NCBI GenBank assembly: GCA_910577575.1
Contig: CAJTOG010000021.1
Span: 1-27,415, forward strand
DNA length: 27,415 bases
Direction of reading: 5' to 3'
Origin: an uncultured Ruminococcus sp.
GTDB lineage: Bacteria > Bacillota > Clostridia > Oscillospirales > Ruminococcaceae
Below are positions 7,910-15,693 of the stretch, in pieces. Under the pieces are notes generated by a model that searched no databases, was not told where the DNA came from, and saw only the letters and a program-made list of their open reading frames with translations. Position 1 is the stretch's first letter; every line of letters starts with the position of its first letter. Made by a program: the position numbers and the translations under genes.

Positions 7910-9280
7910 ATGTCAACTGAAAAAATACCTTATAAAATTTATCTTTCAGAGGACGAACTGCCGAAACAGTGGTATAACGTCCGTGCTGATATGAAAAAGA
8001 AGCCAGCACCGCTTCTCAATCCTGCTACAAAAAAACCGGTTACTGCTGAAGAACTCGGTGCTGTTTTCTGTGATGAACTTGTTAAACAGGAACTTGACGA
8101 AACAAATCCATATATTGATATTCCAGAAGAAATCCAGTCCTTTTACAAAATGTACCGTCCTGCTCCGCTTGTACGTGCATACTGTCTTGAAAAAGCACTC
8201 GGAACTCCCGCAAAAATTTATTATAAATTCGAGGGTAACAATACAAGCGGAAGCCACAAGCTGAACTCTGCTATTGCTCAGGCTTACTATGCAAAAAAAC
8301 AGGGACTTAAAGGTGTAACTACTGAAACGGGAGCAGGACAGTGGGGTACTGCTTTGTCAATGGCATGTTCATACTTTGATTTGGACTGCCGTGTTTACAT
8401 GGTTAAATGCTCATATGAACAAAAACCTTTCAGACGTGAAGTCATGCGTACTTACGGTGCAAGCGTTACACCATCTCCGTCAATGACAACAGAGGTTGGA
8501 AGAAAAATTCTCGCCGAATATCCTGATACCAACGGAAGTCTTGGATGTGCAATTTCAGAAGCTGTCGAAGCCGCAACATCATCAGAAGGATACAGATATG
8601 TTCTCGGCAGCGTACTTTCTCAGGTTCTTCTGCATCAGACTGTTATCGGACTTGAAACCAAAACTGCAATGGATAAATATGGTATCAAGCCTGATATAAT
8701 TATAGGCTGTGCAGGAGGCGGTTCAAATCTTGGCGGACTTATTTCACCGTTCATGGGCGAAAAACTCCGTGGTGAAGCGGACTACAGAATAATTGCCGTT
8801 GAGCCGGCATCATGTCCGAGCCTTACAAGAGGTATATATGCTTACGATTTCTGTGATACGGGAAAAGTCTGCCCGCTCCAGAAGATGTACACTCTAGGAA
8901 GCGGATTTATGCCATCTGCCAATCATGCAGGCGGATTAAGATATCATGGCATGAGTGCTGTTCTGTCTGAACTCTATGACCAGAAACTCATGGAAGCAAT
9001 TTGCGTTGAACAGACAGCTGTATTTGAAGCTGCACAGAAATTTGCAAGAATTGAAGGTATTCTTCCAGCTCCTGAAAGCAGTCATGCCATAAAGGCTGCT
9101 ATTGATGAAGCTTTAAAATGCAAGGAAACAGGTGAAGAGAAAACTATTCTCTTCGGTCTTACGGGTACAGGATATTTTGATATGTACGCTTATGCAGCTT
9201 ATAACGATGGCACAATGAGCGATTATGTCCCAACAGATGAGGAACTCAGAAAATCATTTGACACACTGCCGAAAATTTAA
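7910..9280 (+). CDS. trpB: TrpB2-type tryptophan synthase beta chain (PLP enzyme)
   Basis: 456 residues, longer than the 390-400 of ordinary TrpB1 and normal for the TrpB2 group. The PLP lysine is K117 in GNNTSGSHKLNSA. ETGAGQWG (139-146) is the catalytic glutamate region, and the phosphate-binding GCAGGGSNLGG is at 266-275. The N-terminal extension with RPAPLVRAYCLE (83-94) is a TrpB2 trait. The reaction is indole + serine to tryptophan. No trpA or other trp gene is in the window, which fits a stand-alone indole-salvage enzyme. AAGGAGA lies eight bases before the ATG. It follows the TPM-like gene by 48 bases without a terminator, so it may be read from the same promoter. Confidence 0.95.
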   Translation: MSTEKIPYKIYLSEDELPKQWYNVRADMKKKPAPLLNPATKKPVTAEELGAVFCDELVKQELDETNPYIDIPEEIQSFYKMYRPAPLVRAYCLEKALGTPAKIYYKFEGNNTSGSHKLNSAIAQAYYAKKQGLKGVTTETGAGQWGTALSMACSYFDLDCRVYMVKCSYEQKPFRREVMRTYGASVTPSPSMTTEVGRKILAEYPDTNGSLGCAISEAVEAATSSEGYRYVLGSVLSQVLLHQTVIGLETKTAMDKYGIKPDIIIGCAGGGSNLGGLISPFMGEKLRGEADYRIIAVEPASCPSLTRGIYAYDFCDTGKVCPLQKMYTLGSGFMPSANHAGGLRYHGMSAVLSELYDQKLMEAICVEQTAVFEAAQKFARIEGILPAPESSHAIKAAIDEALKCKETGEEKTILFGLTGTGYFDMYAYAAYNDGTMSDYVPTDEELRKSFDTLPKI

Positions 9281-9296
9281 TTAAAAAGGTGATAAT

Positions 9297-10487
9297 TTGG
9301 AAGACTATATAAGCTCTGACGAACACAGAGCACAGGTAACTGCATTGAATCACGAAATATATGAGCTTACACAAAAACTTGAACAAAAAGAATTCAATGA
9401 AATCTCGGCTGCTACGTCCGATAAAAATGACCCTTTTGAAAATCCCACTGAATATAAGGGGTTCAGCGGAAACTATACAAAAATACTTCCCGAATTGGGT
9501 GAATACGGTTATCAGGTACCGCTTGAGCCTGATTACTCCGAAAGAAAAAGATTAAGAAAATTCTACTCAATAGGCGGATGGTGCATGATATTCCAGTTTA
9601 TCCTTACAACAGGCGGCGGAATATTGCTTATGAACCTTATTTTCCTAATACTGCAAATGCTCAATCCGGAAATAAGCGGAATGATACTTCATGAATACAT
9701 GGCGGGTTCATCCATACTTGCATCACTCAATATGCTCATTTATCTTGTATTCAATGTATTAAATTCATTAATCGGTCTGAAATGGGCAGGAATAAAACCT
9801 GCATCAATTATTGCAACAAAAGATTTCAGCTTCGGAAAAGCTGTACAGTACTGTATGGCAGCACTTTTCATATGGGTAATCTCAATATATTCTTCAACAG
9901 CTATAAATGATATATTTTCAAAATATGGGTATGATACAATTATCAATAACAGCGGAATGGGTGAAACAACGCTGGGACTCATAATAATGACTGTATACAC
10001 CTGCATTATAGCTCCGATTACAGAAGAACTGTTTTTCAGAGGAATGCTTTTGAAAGTATTCTCAAAGGCAAATCAGCGTTTTGCAATATTTTCAACAGCC
10101 ATATTCTTTGGCCTGGCTCATGGCAATATACCACAGTTTCTTCTCGCATTCATGCTCGGAATTTTACTTGCACATATAACAATGAGACATAATTCAATTA
10201 TTCCTGCTGTTATAGTTCATATTTTTATCAATACATTTTCAACCATGTTCGGTGCATTAAGTAAAGCAGAAACTACAATCGTCACAATTGTAATGCTTCT
10301 GCTTTTTGCCGCTGCAATTTTAGGAATGATAATGCTAATTGTATTCACAGGCGAAAACAAACTTCCTGCAACAACTCCGAAACAGAGCAGGAGAGGTCTG
10401 TCTGTCGCTATCGGTTCACTTTCATTCTGTACTGCATTTGTAATTCAGGCATTATATATGGTTTATATAATTGTATCAAACAGTTAA
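9297..10487 (+). CDS. CPBP-family intramembrane metalloprotease
   Basis: 396 residues starting at TTG 9297, preceded by AAAGGTGA at good spacing; no ATG is better placed. After a soluble N-terminal part of about 90 residues come about eight hydrophobic segments. The three CPBP (CAAX protease/bacteriocin-processing) motifs are present: EELFFR (243-248), FGLAH (271-275) and HIFIN (308-312). These supply the glutamates, arginine and histidines of the zinc site, so the enzyme looks active. Members cleave prenylated or signal-like substrates, or give self-immunity to bacteriocins; the substrate here is unknown. It lies 16 bases after trpB and shares a terminator at 10495-10527. Confidence 0.9.
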   Translation: MEDYISSDEHRAQVTALNHEIYELTQKLEQKEFNEISAATSDKNDPFENPTEYKGFSGNYTKILPELGEYGYQVPLEPDYSERKRLRKFYSIGGWCMIFQFILTTGGGILLMNLIFLILQMLNPEISGMILHEYMAGSSILASLNMLIYLVFNVLNSLIGLKWAGIKPASIIATKDFSFGKAVQYCMAALFIWVISIYSSTAINDIFSKYGYDTIINNSGMGETTLGLIIMTVYTCIIAPITEELFFRGMLLKVFSKANQRFAIFSTAIFFGLAHGNIPQFLLAFMLGILLAHITMRHNSIIPAVIVHIFINTFSTMFGALSKAETTIVTIVMLLLFAAAILGMIMLIVFTGENKLPATTPKQSRRGLSVAIGSLSFCTAFVIQALYMVYIIVSNS

Positions 10488-10494
10488 ATAAAAG

Positions 10495-10527
10495 AACTGC
10501 TGTATCTTATTTCAGGATACAGCAGTT
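10495..10527. terminator. Intrinsic terminator between the CPBP gene and the convergent rsmD operon
   Basis: A perfect 12-base inverted repeat (AACTGCTGTATC at 10495-10506 and its complement at 10516-10527) with a nine-base loop and a T run on the plus strand. The minus strand has CTTTTATTT, so it may also end the operon coming from the other side. Confidence 0.88.
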
Positions 10528-10531
10528 TTTA

Positions 10532-11035
10532 TTATTCATTATTATTCTGTGAAGATTTTGGATTCGTACCGAATGCCGGAGAGCTTTTCAAAGTATTCTG
10601 AAGTTTTTCTTTGGTCTGCTTTATAGTTGACAAGGACCGTTGATGAGCATTTTCCGCATCATTAAGCATCTGAGCAATTGAAAGTGCAGCCTGTTTCTGT
10701 AAATTAGCTGAAGCATTCTGGGCTTTCTGGAGTATATCAATAGCTTTTTTCTTTGCCTCTGTAATAATAGCTTCTTTTGAACAGAGCTGTGCCGCACGTT
10801 CTTCTGCCTTGCGGATAATACCCTCTGCATTGATTTTTGCTTCATTAAGTATACGTTGACAGTCAAACTCAATTTTCTTTGCTTCCTTGAGTTCATGAGG
10901 AAGATTCAGGCGGACATCATTAATAAGTTCCCTCATTCTTTCGGCGTCAACAACCTTTTTATGTGAAACAAACGGCACTGATGCCGATTTATCAAGCAGT
11001 TCGTCCATTTCCTCTAAAATTTCGTCAATATTCAT
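10532..11035 (-). CDS. Coiled-coil protein resembling DivIVA / ATP synthase subunit B-H stalks
   Basis: 167 residues, almost entirely alpha-helical and charged, with a long run of Ala/Glu/Lys heptads from about residue 45 to 145 (EAKINAEGIIRKAEERAAQL, then KKKAIDILQKAQ). No signal peptide or membrane segment. The N-terminus (MNIDEILEEMDELLDKSASV) is acidic, and a short Ser/Pro/Asn-rich tail closes it. Automated annotation often calls such proteins DivIVA-like or V-ATPase subunit H-like, but the match is compositional and I would not assign a function. It is the last gene of the rsmD-coaD operon, 18 bases after coaD, with AAGGAG upstream of the ATG. A structural or scaffolding role is an inference only. 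Confidence 0.7.
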   Translation of the reverse strand: MNIDEILEEMDELLDKSASVPFVSHKKVVDAERMRELINDVRLNLPHELKEAKKIEFDCQRILNEAKINAEGIIRKAEERAAQLCSKEAIITEAKKKAIDILQKAQNASANLQKQAALSIAQMLNDAENAHQRSLSTIKQTKEKLQNTLKSSPAFGTNPKSSQNNNE

Positions 11036-11053
11036 AATCTATACACTCCTTAA

Positions 11054-11539
11054 TTATTTTACCAATCTCTGCTTTATATCGTCAAGAATAGCTTCAGGAA
11101 CAAAATGACTTATATCTCCGCCGAAATATGCAATCTGTTTGACAACACTCGAACTCAGATACATATTTTCAGAAGCCGTTGTAAGAAAGACAGTCTCTGC
11201 CTCTGCATAGAGCTTTTTGTTTGCAAGAGCCATCTGAAATTCATACTCAAAGTCACTTACGGCACGCAGACCCTTAACAATTGCAATTGCTCCGACATCC
11301 CTTACGTAGTCAGCAAGAAGTCCGTCAAGAATATCAATAACAACATTGTCCAAATCAGCAGTGACAGATTCAATCATAAGCATACGTTCAGTTGCGGTAA
11401 AACTTGGTTTAGCCTTTCCTGCATTGCGTGAAATAAGTACAATAACTTTATCAAAAAGCTTGGAAGCCCTTGTAATAATATCAAGATGACCCAGTGTTAC
11501 AGGGTCAAAGCTTCCGGGACAAACAGCAATTCTTCTCAT
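11054..11539 (-). CDS. coaD: Phosphopantetheine adenylyltransferase (PPAT)
   Basis: 161 residues, standard for the family. It transfers AMP from ATP to 4'-phosphopantetheine, the fourth step of coenzyme A synthesis. The nucleotidyltransferase signature is GSFDPVTLGHLD, with T15-x-x-H18. The later SSSVVKQIAYFGGDISHFVP near residues 128-147 is the C-terminal signature. The frame stays open upstream to 11659, but that stretch belongs to rsmD in another frame. The correct ATG at 11539 has GGAGGAGG just before it and overlaps the last base of the rsmD stop (TAATG), so translation is coupled. Confidence 0.97.
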   Translation of the reverse strand: MRRIAVCPGSFDPVTLGHLDIITRASKLFDKVIVLISRNAGKAKPSFTATERMLMIESVTADLDNVVIDILDGLLADYVRDVGAIAIVKGLRAVSDFEYEFQMALANKKLYAEAETVFLTTASENMYLSSSVVKQIAYFGGDISHFVPEAILDDIKQRLVK

Positions 11540-12087
11540 TATTCCTCCTCCGTGGGTTTTATAAAAACAGATACGCATATCTTGCCGTAACTGTAGCTTT
11601 TCTTCAACATCATACCGGCAGGAACTTCCGGCAAACCGGCTTCTTTCTCGTATTCGCAAATTATCAGTCCGCCCTGATTAAGCTTATCTGCGGCAAGGGG
11701 AAGAATTTTCTGAATATGACTGTAATGATAAGGAGGGTCAAGAATAATAATATCAAATTTCTGTGAAGTGAAACGGATATAATCGTAGCTGTCACGTGTA
11801 ACAACTTCCGAAAATTTTTCAAGGTTAGTACTTTTCAGATTTTGATTGACACATCTGACAGATTTAGCGGAACTGTCAACAAAAACAGCATGAGCAGCAC
11901 CTCTGCTCAACGCTTCAATGCCCATTTGTCCGCTTCCTGCAAAAAGGTCAAGAACCTGAGAATTTTCTATTTCAAACTGAATTGCAGAAAAAATACCTTC
12001 CTTGACTTTGTCGCTTGTGGGGCGAACATCAAGACCATCAGGAGCGACAAGCCTGTGGCCTCTTGCAATACCTGTAATAACTCTCAT
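11539..12087 (-). CDS. rsmD: 16S rRNA (guanine(966)-N2)-methyltransferase
   Basis: 182 residues. It methylates N2 of G966 in helix 31 of 16S rRNA in the 30S subunit. The start MRVITGIARGHRLVAPDGLDVRPTSDKVKEGIF is characteristic. The SAM-binding loop is DLFAGSGQMG (47-56) and the catalytic DPPY is at 117-120. It is the first gene of an operon with coaD and a coiled-coil protein, an order common in Firmicutes for the first two. Its own promoter (TAGACA-17-TATAAT) and a GGAG ribosome site five bases from the ATG support the start. Confidence 0.95.
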   Translation of the reverse strand: MRVITGIARGHRLVAPDGLDVRPTSDKVKEGIFSAIQFEIENSQVLDLFAGSGQMGIEALSRGAAHAVFVDSSAKSVRCVNQNLKSTNLEKFSEVVTRDSYDYIRFTSQKFDIIILDPPYHYSHIQKILPLAADKLNQGGLIICEYEKEAGLPEVPAGMMLKKSYSYGKICVSVFIKPTEEE

Positions 12088-12123
12088 AAGAACTCCAATT
12101 CTGTTAAACTAATATATAGTATT

Positions 12124-12152
12124 ATTATAACCTATTTTTTCCGGTTTGTCTA
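12124..12152 (-). promoter_or_regulatory. Sigma-A promoter of the rsmD-coaD operon
   Basis: Minus strand TAGACA (12147-12152), 17 bases, TATAAT (12124-12129). One mismatch from consensus in all. The leader is about 30 bases. Confidence 0.82.
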
Positions 12153-12169
12153 TATAATTTTAAAAAACG

Positions 12170-12192
12170 CAGGATATTTTTTATAAATCCTG
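12170..12192 (-). terminator. Probable terminator overlapping the uvrC stop codon
   Basis: Minus strand CAGGAT (in the last codons of uvrC, 12187-12192) pairs with ATCCTG (12170-12175), then two bases and a run of six T (12162-12167). The stem is only six pairs and the loop covers the TAA stop, so it is modest. It would separate uvrC from the rsmD promoter that starts just downstream. Confidence 0.5.
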
Positions 12193-13995
12193 TATCACAT
12201 TCCAAAGCCGTTGTGCCGTTTCAGAATTTAATCCTGCTGTTTTGGCAAGTTCCTCCGGAGATGCATTCATAAGATTTTCTTTGGTTTTATATTTTATCAT
12301 GAGCTTTGCAAGCTTTTTCTCACCTATCCCCTTTACTGTAAGCAATTCAGAGCTATAAGTTTTTTTCCTGTGCCTGCTGTGCATGAAACTTACTGAAAAA
12401 CGATGAACTTCATCCTGAATATTTGTCAGAAGATTAAAAGCTGCCTGTAAATTATTTATCTGGATTTCCTTCCCGCCTGATGCTATAGCACGTGTACGGT
12501 GTTTATCATTCTTGACCATTCCGAAAAGTGGTATATCAAGACCAAGTTCCTCCAGAATGGGCTGTACGGCATGAACATGACCAGTACCTCCGTCAAGCAG
12601 AATCAAATCCGGAGTACGCTTAAAATATTCGTCTCCTTCCTGATTTACAATATGGAGCAGACGACGGCGGATAACTTCACGCATACTTCCATAGTCATTC
12701 TGATATTCCTGTTCTTTCACGGTAAAACGCTTGTATGCCTTTTTAAGCGGTCTGCCGTTTTCAAAAACCACCATTCCTGCAACTATGGATTCAGATGAAA
12801 GATTTGAAATATCATATGCTTCAATATATTCCGGAGTATGTTTTAATCCCAAACTTTTTGCAAGCTGTTCAAGTGCGGTTATTTCCTTACCTGTCCGGCT
12901 GTTTTTAAGTGCGGCATATTCAGCGGAATTATTTTTTGCAAGCTTAAGAAGTTCAGAAAACCTGCCTTTCTGTGGCTGATGAAGTTTTATAATTCTTCCG
13001 GACTGATTAAATAAAAGTTCCTGAATAAGTTCGGCGTCTTCAGGAATATGGTCAATTATTATAACTTTTGGCAAATCCTGTCTGCCATGATAAAATTGTT
13101 TCATGAAATCGCTTAAAATATCCGTATATGATTTTTCAAGTTCAAAAACTGCCTTATCACATAATCTCTCTCCACGATATATCAAAACTGAAATATATAC
13201 TTTGTCATAAAATTCAGCAATACCGATAATATCAGCAGATTCAACTCCGTTATTTATAACCTTCTGTTTTTCGGCTGCCTTTTTTACTGCAATAATTCTG
13301 TCACGGAGAACAGCAGCTTTTTCAAAATTGAGGTTTTCAGATGCTTCATTCATTTCCTTCTCCATGCGTTTAACAGATGATGCACTGCCTGATTTTATAA
13401 ACTCCACCGCATCGTCAACAGTTTTCCTGTAAATTTCACGGTCAATTTTTCCACTGCATATCCCCATACACATTTTCATATGATAATTAAGGCATGGACG
13501 TTCTTTTCTAAAATCACGAGGAAAATTCTTATTACAGGTGGGAAGCATGAAAACCCTGTTGACCTCACTTACTGCCTCTCCTGCAACAGCTGAACTTGTA
13601 TATGGTCCCAAATACTTACAGGATGGCTTATTTTTTTCAACTGTAATTTTAGGATATTCACCATCAGAGATTTTAATATAATGATAGCCCTTATCATCTT
13701 TAAGCAAAATATTATACTTCGGCTTATGCTGTTTAATAAGACTGCATTCAAGCAAAAGTGCTTCATATTCGCTGTCAGTCACAATAAAATCGTAATCAAA
13801 AACATTTGATACCATAGCGGCAACTTTCGGAGTATGTTCCGGATTTTCACGAAAATAGCTTGTAACACGCTTTTTAAGATTTTTGGCCTTTCCTATATAG
13901 ATTATATTTCCTTCTCTGTTTTTCATGATATAAACTCCGGGAGAGTCCGTTAATTTTGAAGTTTTCTCCCGAAGATAAGGCAGTCTTGTATTCAT
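12181..13995 (-). CDS. uvrC: Excinuclease ABC subunit C
   Basis: 604 residues from the ATG at 13995. A GTG at 14001 is also in frame, but the ribosome site GAGGTG lies five bases before the ATG and overlaps the GTG. UvrC makes the two cuts on either side of a DNA lesion in nucleotide excision repair. Domains in order: GIY-YIG nuclease (SPGVYIMKNREGNIIYIGKA, about 18-38), a UVR motif (MEKEMNEASENLNFEKAAVL, about 205-225) that contacts UvrB, the RNase H-like second nuclease starting near EAYDISNLSSESIVAGMVVF (about 385-405), and tandem helix-hairpin-helix motifs at the C-terminus (LTVKGIGEKKLAKL). All are intact. It is third in a unit behind the RING-like and lipoprotein genes, eight bases after the latter. 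Confidence 0.97.
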   Translation of the reverse strand: MNTRLPYLREKTSKLTDSPGVYIMKNREGNIIYIGKAKNLKKRVTSYFRENPEHTPKVAAMVSNVFDYDFIVTDSEYEALLLECSLIKQHKPKYNILLKDDKGYHYIKISDGEYPKITVEKNKPSCKYLGPYTSSAVAGEAVSEVNRVFMLPTCNKNFPRDFRKERPCLNYHMKMCMGICSGKIDREIYRKTVDDAVEFIKSGSASSVKRMEKEMNEASENLNFEKAAVLRDRIIAVKKAAEKQKVINNGVESADIIGIAEFYDKVYISVLIYRGERLCDKAVFELEKSYTDILSDFMKQFYHGRQDLPKVIIIDHIPEDAELIQELLFNQSGRIIKLHQPQKGRFSELLKLAKNNSAEYAALKNSRTGKEITALEQLAKSLGLKHTPEYIEAYDISNLSSESIVAGMVVFENGRPLKKAYKRFTVKEQEYQNDYGSMREVIRRRLLHIVNQEGDEYFKRTPDLILLDGGTGHVHAVQPILEELGLDIPLFGMVKNDKHRTRAIASGGKEIQINNLQAAFNLLTNIQDEVHRFSVSFMHSRHRKKTYSSELLTVKGIGEKKLAKLMIKYKTKENLMNASPEELAKTAGLNSETAQRLWNVIQDL

Positions 13996-14003
13996 ATGCA
14001 CCT

Positions 14004-14513
14004 CTACTGTCTGTTGAAATAATCTATGCCTGCATTCGGTCTGAAATATGTTCTGATATAACCATCGGTTGAAAGAATAACAAATTCATTTGTATCCTCA
14101 ATATAATAAACACCATCACCATCTTCTGCTTCTGTTTTGTATAAAGCATCGGGATTATTTATGACATCGCTTGCACCAGCTTCATAATCCTCCGGAGTTG
14201 CATAACCGAAATCATCCTCAAATTCAGAACCATGCTTTTCAAAATGCTGTTCAAGCTGTTTCTGAGTACGAAAATAATAATCAATATAAGTATCATCACT
14301 GTAATCATCAAAAATTTCACTTGTTTCATTTTCTGATTTTTGCGTAACAGTTTCAGATTTTCTTATGGACTCTGTCTCTTTTATTGTTTCAGTTTCAGCT
14401 TTAGTTTCCACAGATATTTCCTTGTCAGAAACCGTTTCATAAAATAAATCCGAACAGCCTGTAAAGGTAAAAATTGTTACTAAAGCAATAATTTTAAAAA
14501 TACATTTTTTCAC
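14004..14513 (-). CDS. Lipoprotein with C-terminal domain resembling LXG/CdiA-type toxin ends
   Basis: 169 residues from GTG 14513, with AAGGAGA seven bases upstream. A lipoprotein signal ends in FTGC, with the lipid-carrying cysteine at 20. A linker rich in Glu, Thr, Ser and Lys follows (about 25-75). The C-terminal part (about 80-169) reads QLEQHFEKHGSEF, then DALYKTEAEDGDGVYYIE, STDGYIRTYFRPNAG and ends DYFNRQ. This string of His, Arg, Thr and Tyr residues resembles the C-termini of Firmicute polymorphic toxins with the barnase/EndoU/RelE-like (BECR) nuclease fold. That comparison is from memory and unverified. If correct, an RNase-like domain would be tethered to the cell surface. It sits between a RING-like membrane protein gene and uvrC in one operon. 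Confidence 0.7.
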   Translation of the reverse strand: MKKCIFKIIALVTIFTFTGCSDLFYETVSDKEISVETKAETETIKETESIRKSETVTQKSENETSEIFDDYSDDTYIDYYFRTQKQLEQHFEKHGSEFEDDFGYATPEDYEAGASDVINNPDALYKTEAEDGDGVYYIEDTNEFVILSTDGYIRTYFRPNAGIDYFNRQ

Positions 14514-14525
14514 AGAAACATCTCC

Positions 14526-15452
14526 TTATAACAAAACCGGGAGAACTACTCTTGCAAGATTCAACACAACATAAAACAACGCTATAATCATTGTCAAAAT
14601 CATCAGCATATTGAAAAAACTTACTCCACCTGAAGATGCAAGTATTTCTTCGTTTAACTGTTTGCCATATCGGATTTTAAGTTTTTTCAGCGACTTGTTC
14701 ACAAAATTATAATAAAGTCTGTTTCCGAAAAGACAGCACATAATACGCATAATCATATCCAGAAAATTACAAACCTCCACAAGCCTTAGAATAAAACCGT
14801 TTCCATTAAGTATATTATTTACATCATCCGTAAAATAAGCCGCTGCATCCGGTTCTGACGCAATGCCGACAAGAGTCATAACAACAAACGGCATAACAAG
14901 GAGCACGCTTAAAACAGCCGTAAATATTGCCCAGAACCACATCTTTCTGCCTGCAAAATACAGAGGAGGAAAAATAAAGCAGATTAAATTGAAAGACATA
15001 TTTCCGCCTGTAAGTTTAAATCTTGTAAAAACTGGAAGATAGTACAAAACATTTGAGTGAACAAATTTTATACTCTGTTCAAATTCAGAAGATTTTTCAA
15101 TATTTGCCCGCTCCGAAAAAGAAAATCTGACATTGTTTTCATTATTAAGATTAAGCGAAACCTGACAATTACTGCATTTAATTTCATTTTCTCCAATTTT
15201 AATCATATTAGGTGTTCCGCAATTTTCACAGAATACAACCTCCATCTGATGTTTATTTTCCGGATTATTTATTTCATGATTTTCTTTTTTCCATCTGAAC
15301 CCCGAACTATGAAATTCTTCATTTTCACATCTTTCTTTCATTTTATAACATTCCCTGTGATGAGGTGAACCGCATACAGGACAAACAACTATATCATCAT
15401 TTTCAGAAAATTTTTCCTTGCACACCGAACATATTTCATTTGTATAATTCAT
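14526..15452 (-). CDS. RING-like zinc-finger membrane protein (DUF2628-like)
   Basis: 308 residues. The N-terminus holds a prokaryotic RING-like finger: CSVC (8-11), CPVCGSPHHRECY (24-36), then another Cys. A second zinc ribbon FCENCG...KCSNC lies near residues 74-95. From about residue 150 there are four or five membrane segments (FNLICFIFPPLYFAGRKMWF, AIFTAVLSVLLVMPFVVM, a later CLFG region, and FFNMLMILTMIIALFYVVLN near the end) arranged as in DUF2628 proteins. The zinc fingers are cytoplasmic by the position of charged residues. Prokaryotic RING-like fingers have been discussed as parts of membrane signalling or ubiquitin-like systems, but no function is established here. AAGGAGG precedes the ATG. 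It is first in the operon with the lipoprotein and uvrC. Confidence 0.8.
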   Translation of the reverse strand: MNYTNEICSVCKEKFSENDDIVVCPVCGSPHHRECYKMKERCENEEFHSSGFRWKKENHEINNPENKHQMEVVFCENCGTPNMIKIGENEIKCSNCQVSLNLNNENNVRFSFSERANIEKSSEFEQSIKFVHSNVLYYLPVFTRFKLTGGNMSFNLICFIFPPLYFAGRKMWFWAIFTAVLSVLLVMPFVVMTLVGIASEPDAAAYFTDDVNNILNGNGFILRLVEVCNFLDMIMRIMCCLFGNRLYYNFVNKSLKKLKIRYGKQLNEEILASSGGVSFFNMLMILTMIIALFYVVLNLARVVLPVLL

Positions 15453-15481
15453 TAAAAATCCTCCTTTTCTCAGATGAAATT

Positions 15482-15510
15482 ATTATATCACAAATATAAA
15501 TTTAAATCAA
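15482..15510 (-). promoter_or_regulatory. Sigma-A promoter of the RING-lipoprotein-uvrC unit
   Basis: Minus strand TTGATT (15505-15510), 17 bases, TATAAT (15482-15487), with TG placed as an extended -10. The mRNA would start about 25 bases before the ATG at 15452. Confidence 0.75.
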
Positions 15511-15559
15511 TAGTTTTAGAAAGCTTTTACAATTTTTCATTTTTCGGCAATATGCACAA

Positions 15560-15587
15560 TGTTTTCAACATACAGTTGTTCAAAACA
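15560..15587. repeat. Imperfect inverted repeat between two divergent promoters
   Basis: Arms TGTTTTCAACA (15560-15570) and TGTTCAAAACA (15577-15587) pair with one mismatch around a six-base centre. There is no T tract, so it is not a terminator. It lies 50 bases upstream of the promoter of the RING-like gene and 31 bases upstream of that of the kinase-like gene, as an operator would. Confidence 0.4.
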
Positions 15588-15617
15588 CAGATTTTTCTCT
15601 ATTTTCTAAAATTTATG

Positions 15618-15645
15618 TTGAAATTATCCCTGAATATGGTATAAT
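15618..15645 (+). promoter_or_regulatory. Sigma-A promoter of the cytidylate-kinase-like gene
   Basis: TTGAAA (15618-15623), 16 bases, TATAAT (15640-15645), with an upstream TG giving an extended -10. A ribosome site CGGAGG follows, close to the ATG at 15694. Confidence 0.75.
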
Positions 15646-15693
15646 AAAATTAAAGAAAATTATTAAAAATTTATTGAAACGGAGGTTTTTCCA

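Noticed and set aside
7776..7994. Frame rich in Ala/Val/Glu across the end of the TPM-like gene
   Set aside because: It arises from the Gly/Ser/His repeat read in another frame and runs over the trpB start region without a ribosome site.
11540..11659. 40-residue N-terminal extension of CoaD
   Set aside because: The stretch lies inside rsmD in another frame, is unlike CoaD, and a strong ribosome site marks the ATG at 11539.
12499..12979. Plus-strand open frames opposite uvrC
   Set aside because: They are antisense to intact UvrC domains, with no recognisable protein family.
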